Source of the DNA: Candidatus Rhodobacter oscarellae
GTDB taxonomy: Bacteria; Pseudomonadota; Alphaproteobacteria; Rhodobacterales; Rhodobacteraceae
Length of the DNA: 64,000 nt
NCBI RefSeq assembly: GCF_001078595.1
Contig: NZ_LFTY01000002.1
Coordinates: 3,358,862 to 3,422,861, forward strand
Direction of reading: 5' to 3'
The notes under the pieces are model-generated. The model was not told where the DNA came from. It saw only the letters and a list, made by a program, of their open reading frames with translations, and searched no databases. Positions 8,537-17,013 of this stretch are shown piece by piece. The number at the start of each line of letters is the position of its first letter. Within the stretch, counting starts at the first letter, position 1. The position numbers and the translations under genes were made by a program.

Positions 8537-8935
8537 ATGGCGGATCTCACCTGCCCCAGCGCCCGGGCGGCGCCCGGTGCCAAGCTTATCGGAACCCTTG
8601 GGGCCGATGGCCGCGTGAAGCCGCTGCGCACGCCCTTGGAGGTCGACGCCGATTTCATTGCGCGCGCCAAGCGCCAGGGCGAGCCCGAGGCGCGGATGCG
8701 CTTTGCGGCGCCTTGCGCGCAGGGCGGCTGCGGCCATTGGACGGGCCAGGCCTGCGGGCTGATCGACCGCGTTCTGGACCATATCGCGACGCTGCCCCAG
8801 GATGTCAGGGCCAAGACTCTGCCGCCCTGCACCATCCGCGGCGACTGCCGGTGGTACCACCAGACCGGCGCCGAGGCCTGCAGAAGCTGCGACCTTGTGG
8901 TGCGGCTCCCGGCGGAGCCAGTGGCCGCCGAATAA
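8537..8935 (+). CDS. hypothetical Cys-rich protein, 132 residues
   Basis: Soluble protein with eight or more cysteines in ordered positions: one near the N-terminus (ADLTCPS), a CAQGGCGHWTGQAC block mid-protein, and CTIRGDCRWYHQTG with CRSCDL at the C-terminus. The spacing suggests a bound metal or Fe-S cluster. The CxxxxxCRW(Y/F)xQxGxxACxxC ending resembles, from memory, uncharacterised bacterial proteins; no function is assigned. It follows the 78-residue gene by 9 bases and is probably co-transcribed. No ribosome site is obvious ahead of ATG 8537, consistent with coupling. Confidence 0.78.
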   Translation: MADLTCPSARAAPGAKLIGTLGADGRVKPLRTPLEVDADFIARAKRQGEPEARMRFAAPCAQGGCGHWTGQACGLIDRVLDHIATLPQDVRAKTLPPCTIRGDCRWYHQTGAEACRSCDLVVRLPAEPVAAE

Positions 8936-9013
8936 AGCACTGCGACCGGCCCCGTGTTTGGCCGGTCGCTTCTGGGCTTTTCATTTGTGGCTAATCCCGA
9001 CAAGCTGATCCGC

Positions 9014-10084
9014 ATGAAGGACTTTCTGATCATTGGCGGCGGCATGGCGGGGCTATCCACCGCCGCGCGCCTGTCCGAGCTGGGCTCGGTCGTGCTGCTA
9101 GAGGCCGAGGACGCGCTGGGCTACCACGCCTCGGGGCGCTCGGCGGCCATGTTCGAGGAGAATTACGGCTCGCCCTCGACCATCGCGCTGAACCGCGCCA
9201 GCCGCGCCTATCACGAGGCGGCGGGCGTGCTGAGCCCACGCGGCTTCCTATGCGTGGGGCTGCCCCATGAGGACGCCGCCACGGGCGAGACCATCGCCGA
9301 ATTGGGCATGGACGAGGTCACCCTCGCCGAGGCCCGCGCGATGGTTCCCATTATCGCCGACGAGATCACGCGCGCGGGGTACCACCATGACGCGCTGGAG
9401 ATCGACACCGACACGCTGCTGCAGGGCTTCGCGCGCACCGCACGGGGGAACCGCGCCGAGATCGTGACGAAGGCGCCGGTCTCGGCGATTGCGCGCACCG
9501 AGTTGGGCTGGGCCGCGATCGCGCCAGGTGCCACCTATGAGGCGCGCATCCTGGTGAACGCCGCCGGGGCCTGGGTCGATGAGATCGCCAAGCTGGCTGG
9601 GATCGCGCCGCTGGGCGTGACCCCCTGCCGCCGCTCGATGGCGCGGGTGCCCGCGCCGGGCGGGCAGGACGTCGGCGGCTGGCCGGTGCTCTTTGGTCCG
9701 GGCGAGACCTGGTACGCCAAGCCGGACGCGGGCAAGTGGCTGATCTCGCCCGCCGACGAGGACCCCGTGCCGCCGCAGGACGCCTGGGCCGACGACATGG
9801 TGCTGGCCGAGGGGATCGCCCGCTACGAGGCGCATGTGACCGAGCCGGTCACGCGCGTCGAGATGACCTGGGCGGGGCTGCGGACCTTCTCGCCCGACCG
9901 CTCGCTGGTCATCGGGCGCGATCCCGCAGAGGAGACCTTTGTCTGGGTGGCCGGGCAGGGCGGCTATGGCATCCAATCCTGCCCAGCCTATAGCCAGCTT
10001 GCGGCGGATGTGCTGGGCGGTCGTGCAGCAGAGCTTGACCCATCGGTGGTGCAGGCGCTCTCTCCGGCGCGCTTCCAGAGGTAA
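9014..10084 (+). CDS. FAD-dependent oxidoreductase (DadA/glycine oxidase-like, DAO family)
   Basis: 356 residues. An N-terminal FAD-binding fold starts immediately at DFLIIGGGMAGLSTAARL, followed by VVLLEAEDALGYHASGRSAA, which is why ATG 9014 is preferred over the upstream in-frame codon at 8954. The C-terminal DAO half includes MTWAGLRTFSPDRSLVIGRD and GQGGYGIQSCPAYSQLAADV, which complete the FAD site. Members oxidise the C-N bond of amino acids or N-methylated glycines; the substrate is not readable from sequence. It stands alone, with no co-directional partner within 100 bases. Confidence 0.88.
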   Translation: MKDFLIIGGGMAGLSTAARLSELGSVVLLEAEDALGYHASGRSAAMFEENYGSPSTIALNRASRAYHEAAGVLSPRGFLCVGLPHEDAATGETIAELGMDEVTLAEARAMVPIIADEITRAGYHHDALEIDTDTLLQGFARTARGNRAEIVTKAPVSAIARTELGWAAIAPGATYEARILVNAAGAWVDEIAKLAGIAPLGVTPCRRSMARVPAPGGQDVGGWPVLFGPGETWYAKPDAGKWLISPADEDPVPPQDAWADDMVLAEGIARYEAHVTEPVTRVEMTWAGLRTFSPDRSLVIGRDPAEETFVWVAGQGGYGIQSCPAYSQLAADVLGGRAAELDPSVVQALSPARFQR

Positions 10085-10210
10085 AATACCGCGTTGCGCA
10101 GGCACTGCTGCGCCGCGGCCATGACGCGCTAGTGCAATTGATAACAGAATCTTCGGGTTTTTGTGGTGACCTCGGCTGGCAGCCCGCGTGGCGGCCTGGC
10201 GGAGTGCGCG

Positions 10211-11551
10211 ATGCCCGATCTCTATGGGACGACCTTTGGCAATGACACGATAGACGTGTCCAACAACCTGGGCACGCTGAACGGTGCCCCGCAGGGGTCT
10301 CCGATTGACGACATCAACCTTGGCGGTGGCAATTCGACCGTCACGATCACGAATTCTATGATCGGGGTGATCGACCGAGGCCTGGGCACGATGGACATCA
10401 CGGCCTCGGATTCGACCATCTCCGGGCTCACGGGCCAGATGAGCGATGTGACCCTGAACCTGACGAATGTGGATACGATTGGAACCTTCGACTTCGGCGG
10501 TACGGATTTACAGCTGACATGGTCCGGGGGCACGATAGGTGGACCGGTCGTTTGGGGCAGTGGCACGCTCGACGTTCACCTTTCGGGCGTGGATGTGACG
10601 AGCACATCGATGAGCACGGGCTTCGGCGATAGCATTATCACGCTTGAGGATGTGAGTTTTGCCAGCGGCACGACCTTCAACATCGGCGGTGGCACCAACG
10701 TTATTGAGATCACGGGCAGCACAGAGTTTGGCAGCGGCTCCTCCATCAACGCAAGCATTGGGTCCGACACGTTATCGCTCCCGGATGGAAGCGTGATCTC
10801 AATTGGGGGCACGGACTACACGGTGGGGGTCGACAGCCTGCCCTCTGGCTGGAACCTAGACGGCACCGTGACGCTGCCGGGTGGCAGCACGTTTAGCTTC
10901 AGCGACTTTGACAGCTTTGCGGGCACTGGGCCGGTTTGCTTCGCGCAGGGCACGCGGATCGCAACGCCCCGGGGCGAGGTCGCGGTCGAGGCGCTGCGCC
11001 TGGGCGATAAGGTGCGGGACGCGCGCGGCGATGCGGTGGAGATCTGCTGGATCGGGCGGCAGCGGATGGATTTTGCGCCGGGCAACGCGCGTCACCAGCC
11101 GATTGAATTCAAAATTGGAGCGCTAGGTCCGGACCAGCCTAAACGCGCGCTGCGGGTCTCGCCGCAGCACCGGATGCTGATGCGGGACGCCACCGGTGCG
11201 GCGGTTCTTGCGCCGGCGAAGGGGCTGCTGGGCCTGCCCGGTGTCCGCAGCTGCCATGGCGTGCGGTCGGCGACCTATTTCAGCCTCTTGCTAGAGCGCC
11301 ACAGCCTGGTCCGCGCCAATGGGGCCTGGGTTGAGAGCTTCTATCCCGGCGTCTCGGCGATGTCGTTCTTGGGGCTGAGCCAGGCGCGCAAGGTGCAATC
11401 GCTGATCCATGACCGCGGGTTGGACTACCGCCGCCCCGTGCTGCCCTGCCTGACCGTGTCCAAGGCCAGGAGGCTTGCCGAATTGCCCTTAGAGCCACGG
11501 CTGCCCCTTGACGTTTCTGCAAGGCAGACCCAGCTAAGGGCGCATGGGTGA
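10211..11551 (+). CDS. Hint-domain (Hedgehog/intein type) protein with Gly/Ser/Thr-rich N-terminal domain
   Basis: 446 residues from ATG 10211 (MPDLYGTTFGNDTID); an upstream GTG at 10163 is possible. Residues 1 to about 240 are rich in G, S, T, D and short beta-like repeats (GNSTVTITNS, GTMDITASDS), resembling a parallel beta-helix or RTX-like surface domain. A Hint_2 domain starts at Cys243 (CFAQGTRIATPRGEVAVEAL), followed by LGDKVRDARGDAVEICWIGR and LRVSPQHRMLM. Hint domains perform N-S acyl shifts and self-cleavage, and in roseobacters they are attached to predicted secreted proteins of unknown role. No classic signal peptide is present. The gene overlaps the next one by 8 bases. Confidence 0.85.
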   Translation: MPDLYGTTFGNDTIDVSNNLGTLNGAPQGSPIDDINLGGGNSTVTITNSMIGVIDRGLGTMDITASDSTISGLTGQMSDVTLNLTNVDTIGTFDFGGTDLQLTWSGGTIGGPVVWGSGTLDVHLSGVDVTSTSMSTGFGDSIITLEDVSFASGTTFNIGGGTNVIEITGSTEFGSGSSINASIGSDTLSLPDGSVISIGGTDYTVGVDSLPSGWNLDGTVTLPGGSTFSFSDFDSFAGTGPVCFAQGTRIATPRGEVAVEALRLGDKVRDARGDAVEICWIGRQRMDFAPGNARHQPIEFKIGALGPDQPKRALRVSPQHRMLMRDATGAAVLAPAKGLLGLPGVRSCHGVRSATYFSLLLERHSLVRANGAWVESFYPGVSAMSFLGLSQARKVQSLIHDRGLDYRRPVLPCLTVSKARRLAELPLEPRLPLDVSARQTQLRAHG

Positions 11552-11870
11552 CGAGGAAAAGCGCAATGTGCGGCGCATAGAGCGCCAGTTCCGCTGGATC
11601 GAGGCGTTGGCCCCGGCTATGCGGGCGCCGCTGTCCGCGCTGCGGGCGCGGGGCTGGGGCATCGTGCGCGTGCCGATTGCCATATTCCTGATCCTGGGCG
11701 GCGTCTTTGCGTTCCTGCCGGTGCTGGGCTTGTGGATGCTGCCGCTGGGGCTGTTGCTACTGGCGCTGGACCTGCCGTTCCTGCGGCCCTGGATCGGCGG
11801 GGCGATCATACGGCTGCGCCGCCGCGGCGCGATCTGGCTGCGCTGGTGGCGCCGCAAGCGGGCCACCTGA
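11544..11870 (+). CDS. small membrane protein, 108 residues
   Basis: A basic, Arg-rich N-terminus, then one long or two close hydrophobic segments (VRVPIAIFLILGGVFAFLPV and LWMLPLGLLLLALDLPFL), then a strongly basic C-terminus (RLRRRGAIWLRWWRRKRAT). The layout resembles small PGPGW-type membrane proteins but the PGPGW motif itself is absent (FLPVLGLWMLPLG in its place). ATG 11544 lies inside the 3' end of the Hint gene, so translation is probably coupled. No function is known to me. Confidence 0.75.
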   Translation: MGDEEKRNVRRIERQFRWIEALAPAMRAPLSALRARGWGIVRVPIAIFLILGGVFAFLPVLGLWMLPLGLLLLALDLPFLRPWIGGAIIRLRRRGAIWLRWWRRKRAT

Positions 11871-11971
11871 GACCAAGTGCCCCATTCAATCGTGGCGCCA
11901 ATCGCTCCCCCGCAGGCGAAGCCGAGGAGGAGCTCAAAAGAGCGTGCCGCAGGCACTCAATTTAACAACGG

Positions 11972-14473
11972 TTAGCCGTCCTTGCGGATCACCGCGTTGG
12001 TCGGATCATAGGGGCTGTCCTCGGTCACCTCGGCGTCCCAAAGCTGGTTGAGCATCTTCACCTTCAGCTTCTGGCCAGTCACGGCCAGCTCTGGCGCGAC
12101 ATAACCCATCCCGATCTGCTTGCCGAAGGCCACGGAATACCCGCCCGAGGTCAGGCGGCCCACCTTGGTGTCGCCGTCATAGAGCGCCTCGCGGCCCCAG
12201 GGGTCGGCATCCTTCGGCCCATCGATCAGAAGGGTCACGCATTTGGCGCGGATGCCGGTCTCGACCATCGCATCCTTGCCATGGAACTCCTTGGACAGGT
12301 CCACGAAGCGGTCTAGCCCAGCCTCCAGCGGGGTCGCGTCGCGCCCCAGCTCGGTGCCGAAGGCACGATAGCTCTTCTCCTGGCGCAGCCAGTTCTGCGC
12401 CCGCGCGCCGCAGAGCTTCATGCCGTGCTTCTCGCCCGCCGCCATCAGCTGATCCCACAGATAGGTCTGCATCTCGATCGGGTGGTGCAGCTCCCAGCCC
12501 AGCTCGCCGGTGTAAGCCACCCGGATCGCCATCACGGGGCACATGCCCAGCTCGATCTCGCGCATCGAAAGCCAGGGGAAGCGCTTGTTGCCCAGCACGG
12601 TGGCGGGGTCGGCATCCTTGACGATCTCGCCCAGCACATCGCGCGACTTCGGCCCGGCGATGGCGAAGACGCCCCATTGCGAGGTCACGTCGTGGATGTC
12701 CACATAGCCGCCGCCCGCGCCCATGAAGTCCTCGGCGGATTTCATCAGGTAGTCGGCGTCATAGGCCGTCCAGGCGCCCGCGCTGACGAGGTAGTAATCA
12801 TTCTCGCCGCGCCGCACGATGGTGTACTCGGTCCGGGTGGTGCCCGCGCCGGTCAGCGCGTAGGTCAGGTTGATCCGGCCCACCTTGGGCAGCTTGTTGC
12901 AGGTGAAGTGGTCCAGGAACGCGGTCGCGCCCGGCCCGCGCACCACATGCTTGGTAAAGGCGGTGGCGTCGATCAGCCCCGCGCCCTCGCGGATCGCCTC
13001 GGCCTCGGATTTGGCGAGCGCCCACCACGCGCCGCGGCGGAAGCTGCGCCCGTCATGGTCAAAGCTCGACGGCGCATCCAGAGGCCCGTAATAGTTCGGC
13101 CGCTCCCAGCCATTCACGAAGCCAAACTGCGCCCCCAGCGCCTTCTGCCGGTCATAGGCGGGCGCGGTGCGCAGCGGGCGGCAGGCTTCGCGCTCCTCAT
13201 CGGGGTGGTGCAGGATGTAGACGTGCTCGTAGCACTCCTCGTTCTTGCGCGCGGCGAACTCGGTGGTCATCCAGTTGCCGTAGCGCTTGGGGTCCAGGCT
13301 GGCCATGTCGATCTCGGCCTCGCCCTCGACCATCATCTGCGCCATGTAATAGCCGGTGCCGCCAGCGGCGGTGATCCCGAAAGAGAACCCCTCGGCCAGC
13401 CACATGTTGCGCAGCCCCGGCGCGGGGCCGACCAGGGGGTTGCCGTCGGGCGTGTAGCAGATCGGGCCGTTGAAATCGTCCTTCAGCCCGATCTCTTCGG
13501 TCGAGGGCATCCGGTGGATCATCGCCATGTATTGCTCTTCGATCCGCTCCAGGTCGAGCTGGAACAGGTCGGCGCGGAAGCTGTCGGGCACGCTGTATTC
13601 GAACCGCGCGGGCGCGTTGCGCTCGTAGGTGCCCAGGATCCAGCCGCCGCGCTCCTCGCGCACATAGGACTGCGCGTCGGCGTCGCGGATAACAGGGTGC
13701 TCGGGGTTAGTCTTGCGGAACTCCTGCAGCGCAGGGTCCGCGTCGGTGACAATAAAGGTATGCTCGACCGGGATGGCGGGCATCTTTATCCCCAAAAGCT
13801 TGGCCGTGCGCTGCGCGTGGTTGCCGGTGGCGGTGACCACGTGTTCTGCATGGACCACGACCTGCTCGTCGGAGGGCACCAGGTTGCCGCCCTTCTCGAC
13901 CATCTTGGTCAGGGTCACGTCCCAGTGCGCGCCGGTCCAGGCGTAGCCGTCCACCTGCCACTTGCGCTCGATCAGCACGCCGCGCTGGCGGGCGCCCTTG
14001 GCCATCGCCATGGTGACATCGGCGGGGTTAATGTAGCCGTCGGTGGGGTGGTAAAGCGCGCCCTGCAGGTCCTCGGTCTTGATCAGCGGCCAGCGCTCTT
14101 TGATCTGGTTGGGGCTGAGGAACTCGTAGGGGATGCCCACGGTCTCGGCGGTCGAGGCGTAAAGCATGTACTCGTCCATGCGCTCCTGGGTCTGCGCCAT
14201 GCGCAGGTTGCCCACCACCGAGAAGCCCGCGTTCAGCCCGGTCTCTTCCTCGAGCGTCTTATAGAACTTCACCGAGTAGTCGTGGATGTGCGTGGTGGCG
14301 TAGCCCATGTTGAACAGGGGCAGCAGGCCCGCGGCGTGCCAGGTGGAGCCGCTCGTTAGCTCGTCGCGTTCGACCAGCATAACATCCTCCCAGCCGAACT
14401 TGGCCAGGTGATAGGCGATCCCGGCGCCCACGGCGCCCCCGCCGACGACCAGTGCTTTGACATGCGTTTTCAT
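11972..14473 (-). CDS. dimethylglycine/sarcosine dehydrogenase-like flavoenzyme (DAO + GcvT domains)
   Basis: 833 residues. Domains in order: FAD-binding DAO domain from residue 7 (ALVVGGGAVGAGIAYHLAKF) with SGSTWHAAGLL near 42-52, where the His matches the covalent FAD attachment site of dimethylglycine dehydrogenase; a linker domain; then folate-binding GCV_T and C-terminal barrel domains (ATAFLDHFTCNKLP, GELGWELHHPIEMQTYLWDQ). Such enzymes demethylate N-methylglycines and pass the methyl group to tetrahydrofolate, which fits marine roseobacters that use glycine betaine. Which N-methyl substrate is used cannot be told. It is transcribed towards the small membrane gene and its 5' side faces the TIR/ORF6N scar. 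Confidence 0.9.
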   Translation of the reverse strand: MKTHVKALVVGGGAVGAGIAYHLAKFGWEDVMLVERDELTSGSTWHAAGLLPLFNMGYATTHIHDYSVKFYKTLEEETGLNAGFSVVGNLRMAQTQERMDEYMLYASTAETVGIPYEFLSPNQIKERWPLIKTEDLQGALYHPTDGYINPADVTMAMAKGARQRGVLIERKWQVDGYAWTGAHWDVTLTKMVEKGGNLVPSDEQVVVHAEHVVTATGNHAQRTAKLLGIKMPAIPVEHTFIVTDADPALQEFRKTNPEHPVIRDADAQSYVREERGGWILGTYERNAPARFEYSVPDSFRADLFQLDLERIEEQYMAMIHRMPSTEEIGLKDDFNGPICYTPDGNPLVGPAPGLRNMWLAEGFSFGITAAGGTGYYMAQMMVEGEAEIDMASLDPKRYGNWMTTEFAARKNEECYEHVYILHHPDEEREACRPLRTAPAYDRQKALGAQFGFVNGWERPNYYGPLDAPSSFDHDGRSFRRGAWWALAKSEAEAIREGAGLIDATAFTKHVVRGPGATAFLDHFTCNKLPKVGRINLTYALTGAGTTRTEYTIVRRGENDYYLVSAGAWTAYDADYLMKSAEDFMGAGGGYVDIHDVTSQWGVFAIAGPKSRDVLGEIVKDADPATVLGNKRFPWLSMREIELGMCPVMAIRVAYTGELGWELHHPIEMQTYLWDQLMAAGEKHGMKLCGARAQNWLRQEKSYRAFGTELGRDATPLEAGLDRFVDLSKEFHGKDAMVETGIRAKCVTLLIDGPKDADPWGREALYDGDTKVGRLTSGGYSVAFGKQIGMGYVAPELAVTGQKLKVKMLNQLWDAEVTEDSPYDPTNAVIRKDG

Positions 14474-14630
14474 GGGCCTGCGACTCCCTCAGATAAGCCT
14501 GCGCCTAATGACCAGATTAGGGGCGCGCGCGGTCCCGGCAAGCCGACGCAATGGGGGCCAAAACCGACCTGGTCGATGCGGGCGAATGCCTGCCTTTGTT
14601 GACACGCTCTCTGGTTGCGGGCTTGTTTGT

Positions 14631-14647
14631 GGTCACAGATTGTGACC
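14631..14647. repeat. perfect inverted repeat GGTCACA-GAT-TGTGACC
   Basis: Two 7-bp arms separated by 3 bases, 16 bases ahead of the TIR-domain start codon. The symmetry and size suit a dimeric regulator site. The same stretch continues as TGTGACCGCAAAG, which recurs inside the ORF6N gene at 15120-15132, so it may instead be part of a small duplication. Confidence 0.55.
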
Positions 14648-14662
14648 GCAAAGCGATTCCCG

Positions 14663-14956
14663 ATGCCCAATGTGTTCTTGTGTTACGCGCGGACGGATGC
14701 CGACACGCTTGACGAACTGATCGAGCAGCTGGCGACCCTGAAGGGCCTCGGGGTTGACCCGTGGTCCGACCAAGACATCGAAACCGGCGCGGATTGGCGT
14801 GACAAGATACATGCGGCGCTGGACGCGGCCGATATTGCCGTGCTGCTGATCTCAGCCAGGTTCTTGAACTCGAAATTCATTAAGGAGGTCGAATTGCCTC
14901 CTATAGCCGCCGGGCGCGCAGATCACCGCCGAGCATGTCGAGGTGGACCTTTTTGA
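14663..14956 (+). CDS. truncated TIR-domain protein, 97 residues
   Basis: Starts MPNVFLCYARTDADTLDELI, a TIR beta-A/alpha-A unit, then VDPWSDQDIETGADWRDKIH (BB-loop region) and AALDAADIAVLLISARFLNS, followed by KFIKEVELPPI at 71-81, which holds the expected catalytic Glu (75 or 77) of NADase TIRs. The domain normally runs about 130-150 residues. Here homology stops at residue 81 and the last 16 residues ([16 protein letters not shown]) are an out-of-frame reading of the start of the ORF6N gene. The C-terminal third is therefore missing. Bacterial TIR proteins are mostly anti-phage NAD-depleting effectors; this one is probably a remnant. Confidence 0.75.
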   Translation: MPNVFLCYARTDADTLDELIEQLATLKGLGVDPWSDQDIETGADWRDKIHAALDAADIAVLLISARFLNSKFIKEVELPPIAAGRADHRRACRGGPF

Positions 14957-15395
14957 GTTTCGCGGCCAATCCGTGCTGCGGGATGAGACGCTCGCCGCCT
15001 TCTATGGCCGCACCACCAAACAGCTCAACCAGGCCCGGGATCGCAACAAGGCGCGGTTCCCCGAGGACTACGCGTTTCAGCTAACCGAGGCGGAATGGGG
15101 CGTTTTGCGGTCCCAAATTGTGACCGCAAAGAAGGGGCGCGGCGGGCGCCGGAGCCCGCCCTGGGTCTATACCAAGAAGGGCGCCACGATGCTGGCCACC
15201 GTGCTGCGCACCCCCAGGGCGGTCGAGGCCTCGCAGCTGATCGTCGAGACATTCGTGGCGGCAAGACACCAGGCGCTGCCGGTGCCGCCCAACAACCATG
15301 ACGGCGTCGGAGAGGCCGATCTGGATAGCGATGAGAAGCGCGCGTTCAAACGGCGCCTAGGCGCGTTTGACGGACAAAAGAGCGGAACGTCCTAG
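14943..15395 (+). CDS. ORF6N-domain protein (phage/mobile-element type DNA-binding), 5' end possibly lost
   Basis: 150 residues from GTG 14943. [40 protein letters not shown] and [20 protein letters not shown] form the ORF6N domain found in phage antirepressor-like proteins. The open frame continues upstream to a stop at 14904-14906 and still looks like family sequence (AQITAEHVE), so the natural start may have been removed where the gene joins the TIR fragment. The C-terminal third is polar and unconserved. It overlaps the TIR frame by 14 bases, and its TAG stop shares CTAG with the convergent pdxJ stop. Confidence 0.75.
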   Translation: MDLFEFRGQSVLRDETLAAFYGRTTKQLNQARDRNKARFPEDYAFQLTEAEWGVLRSQIVTAKKGRGGRRSPPWVYTKKGATMLATVLRTPRAVEASQLIVETFVAARHQALPVPPNNHDGVGEADLDSDEKRAFKRRLGAFDGQKSGTS

Positions 15396-16147
15396 CCCTG
15401 CTCGCGGGCCTCATCCATCAGGCGCCGCATCTGAGCGATCGCGGGTTCGAGCCCCAGAAAGATCGACTCCGCGATGAGGAAATGCCCGATATTGAGCTCC
15501 ATCACCTCGGGGAAGGCCGCCACGGGCTGCACAGTATCATATGTGAGCCCGTGCCCGGCATGGACCTCTAGCCCCAGCGAATGGGCAAAGCTGGACATCT
15601 CGCGCAGGCGCTCCAGCTCGGCGTCGCGCTCGTCAAAGCGCGCCTCGGCATGCAGGTCGCAATAGGCGCCGGTGTGCAGCTCGACCACGGCGGCGCCGAT
15701 GCGGGCGGCGGCCTCGATCTGCTTCGGATCGGCGGCGATGAAGATCGACACGCGGCAGCCAGCGCCCGCGAGCGGCGCGATGAAATGCGCCAGGTGGTTC
15801 TCGTCCCGCGCGACCTCCAGCCCGCCCTCGGTGGTGCGCTCCTCGCGTTTCTCGGGCACGATGCAGACGGCGTGCGGCTTGTGGCGCAGGGCGATGGCCT
15901 GCATCTCGGGCGTGGCGGCCATTTCGAAGTTCAGCGGCACGGAGAGGTGCTCGACCAGGCGCTCGATATCCTCGTCCGAGATGTGCCGGCGGTCCTCGCG
16001 CAGATGCGCGGTGATGCCGTCGGCGCCCGCTGCTTCGGCGATCTTGGCGGCGCGGACCGGGTCGGGATAGGCCGAGCCGCGGGCGTTGCGGACCGTGGCG
16101 ACGTGATCGATGTTCACACCAAGACGCAGCGTGCCGATGGGATGCAT
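15392..16147 (-). CDS. pdxJ: pyridoxine 5'-phosphate synthase
   Basis: 251 residues, full length. PdxJ condenses 1-deoxy-D-xylulose 5-phosphate with 3-amino-2-oxopropyl phosphate in the DXP-dependent vitamin B6 route. Diagnostic blocks are [20 protein letters not shown] at the N-terminus, [46 protein letters not shown] and the C-terminal [20 protein letters not shown] and [16 protein letters not shown]. Downstream one expects acpS-lepB-rnc in relatives; instead pdxJ ends against the ORF6N gene with a shared CTAG, so gene order is broken here. Confidence 0.97.
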   Translation of the reverse strand: MHPIGTLRLGVNIDHVATVRNARGSAYPDPVRAAKIAEAAGADGITAHLREDRRHISDEDIERLVEHLSVPLNFEMAATPEMQAIALRHKPHAVCIVPEKREERTTEGGLEVARDENHLAHFIAPLAGAGCRVSIFIAADPKQIEAAARIGAAVVELHTGAYCDLHAEARFDERDAELERLREMSSFAHSLGLEVHAGHGLTYDTVQPVAAFPEVMELNIGHFLIAESIFLGLEPAIAQMRRLMDEAREQG

Positions 16148-16350
16148 GGGGTCTCTCCGGGGCAGGGATTCGGGACGGCCAGTCTAAGGCTTCTGTGTTT
16201 TAGGGCAATAGTGCGGACCTAATGGATGCGCATGGGTGGGGGCCGGTCTGAGATTGCGGAAATTTCATCAAAAATTAGCGATTCGGCCCGGATCATGGAT
16301 CCGGGTGGGTCCGACGGACCGCCGCGACTGGTCTGCGAATGGCGCGCGGC

Positions 16351-16992
16351 CTACTGGCCTCGCCCGGGCCCGTCCTGCGACTTCGCCCGCCGCTCATAGC
16401 GCGCCTTGAGCCTAGAGATCCGCCGCCGCTGATAGGCTGCCACCGCGGGCCGCGCCAGCAAATAGGCGGCGACACCAGCAATCACGCCGGGCACGAGGCC
16501 GCCGACCGTGTAAGGCCACATCACCCGCCAAAAGAACCGCCCCAAGCGGTCCCAATGCGCGGACTCCGAGGTGAAGAGCGCTTGGAAATTATGCCAAAGC
16601 TCGGCCGAGGCGCGACCGAAATCGGCAAACACATCGGGCAGCGGGCCCACGCCGGGCGTGCCCAGCATCCATTGCCCAAGCTCCAGGCTGATCGCCGCGA
16701 TGATCGGGAATGTCAGCGGGTTGCCAAAAAACGTCGCCAGCAACGAGGCCAGGATGTTGCCTTGCATCACAAAGGCCAGCCCCGCCGCCAGGAAGAAGTG
16801 GAAGCCGAAGAAGGGCGTGAAGCAGACGAAGACCCCCGCCGCTATTCCCCGCGCGATCTTGTGCGGCGGGTCCGGCAGCCGGCGCAGGCGGTGGACGATA
16901 TAGGACGCCGCGCGGCGCCAACCGCCCCGCGGGTAAAAGAACTCAGCCACTATCCGCAGCCAGTTCCTTGCGTCTCGTCTTTTGAACACCAC
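16351..16992 (-). CDS. DUF2062 membrane protein
   Basis: 213 residues. The central region ARGIAAGVFVCFTPFFGFHF followed by FLAAGLAFVMQGNILASLLA and TFFGNPLTFPIIAAISLELG is the DUF2062 signature, with two or three membrane segments and a further one near residue 170 (WPYTVGGLVPGVIAGVAAYLL). The ends are basic. Function is unknown. It lies between rsh and pdxJ on the same strand, 21 bases from rsh, a conserved placement as far as I recall for Rhodobacteraceae. The 203-bp gap to pdxJ shows no clear structure. Confidence 0.88.
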   Translation of the reverse strand: MVFKRRDARNWLRIVAEFFYPRGGWRRAASYIVHRLRRLPDPPHKIARGIAAGVFVCFTPFFGFHFFLAAGLAFVMQGNILASLLATFFGNPLTFPIIAAISLELGQWMLGTPGVGPLPDVFADFGRASAELWHNFQALFTSESAHWDRLGRFFWRVMWPYTVGGLVPGVIAGVAAYLLARPAVAAYQRRRISRLKARYERRAKSQDGPGRGQ

Positions 16993-17013
16993 CCCGTCGC
17001 CCGTTCACATGCC

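Noticed and set aside
12425-14359. 644-codon open frame on the plus strand
   Set aside because: Antisense shadow of the dimethylglycine dehydrogenase-like gene; composition is typical of a GC-driven spurious frame.
14881-14902. TAAGGAGGTC, a perfect ribosome-binding sequence within a hairpin (AGGAGG/CCTCCT) in the TIR gene
   Set aside because: It encodes KEVELPP in the TIR frame and is followed by no start codon in the ORF6N frame at usable spacing, so it is probably coincidental.
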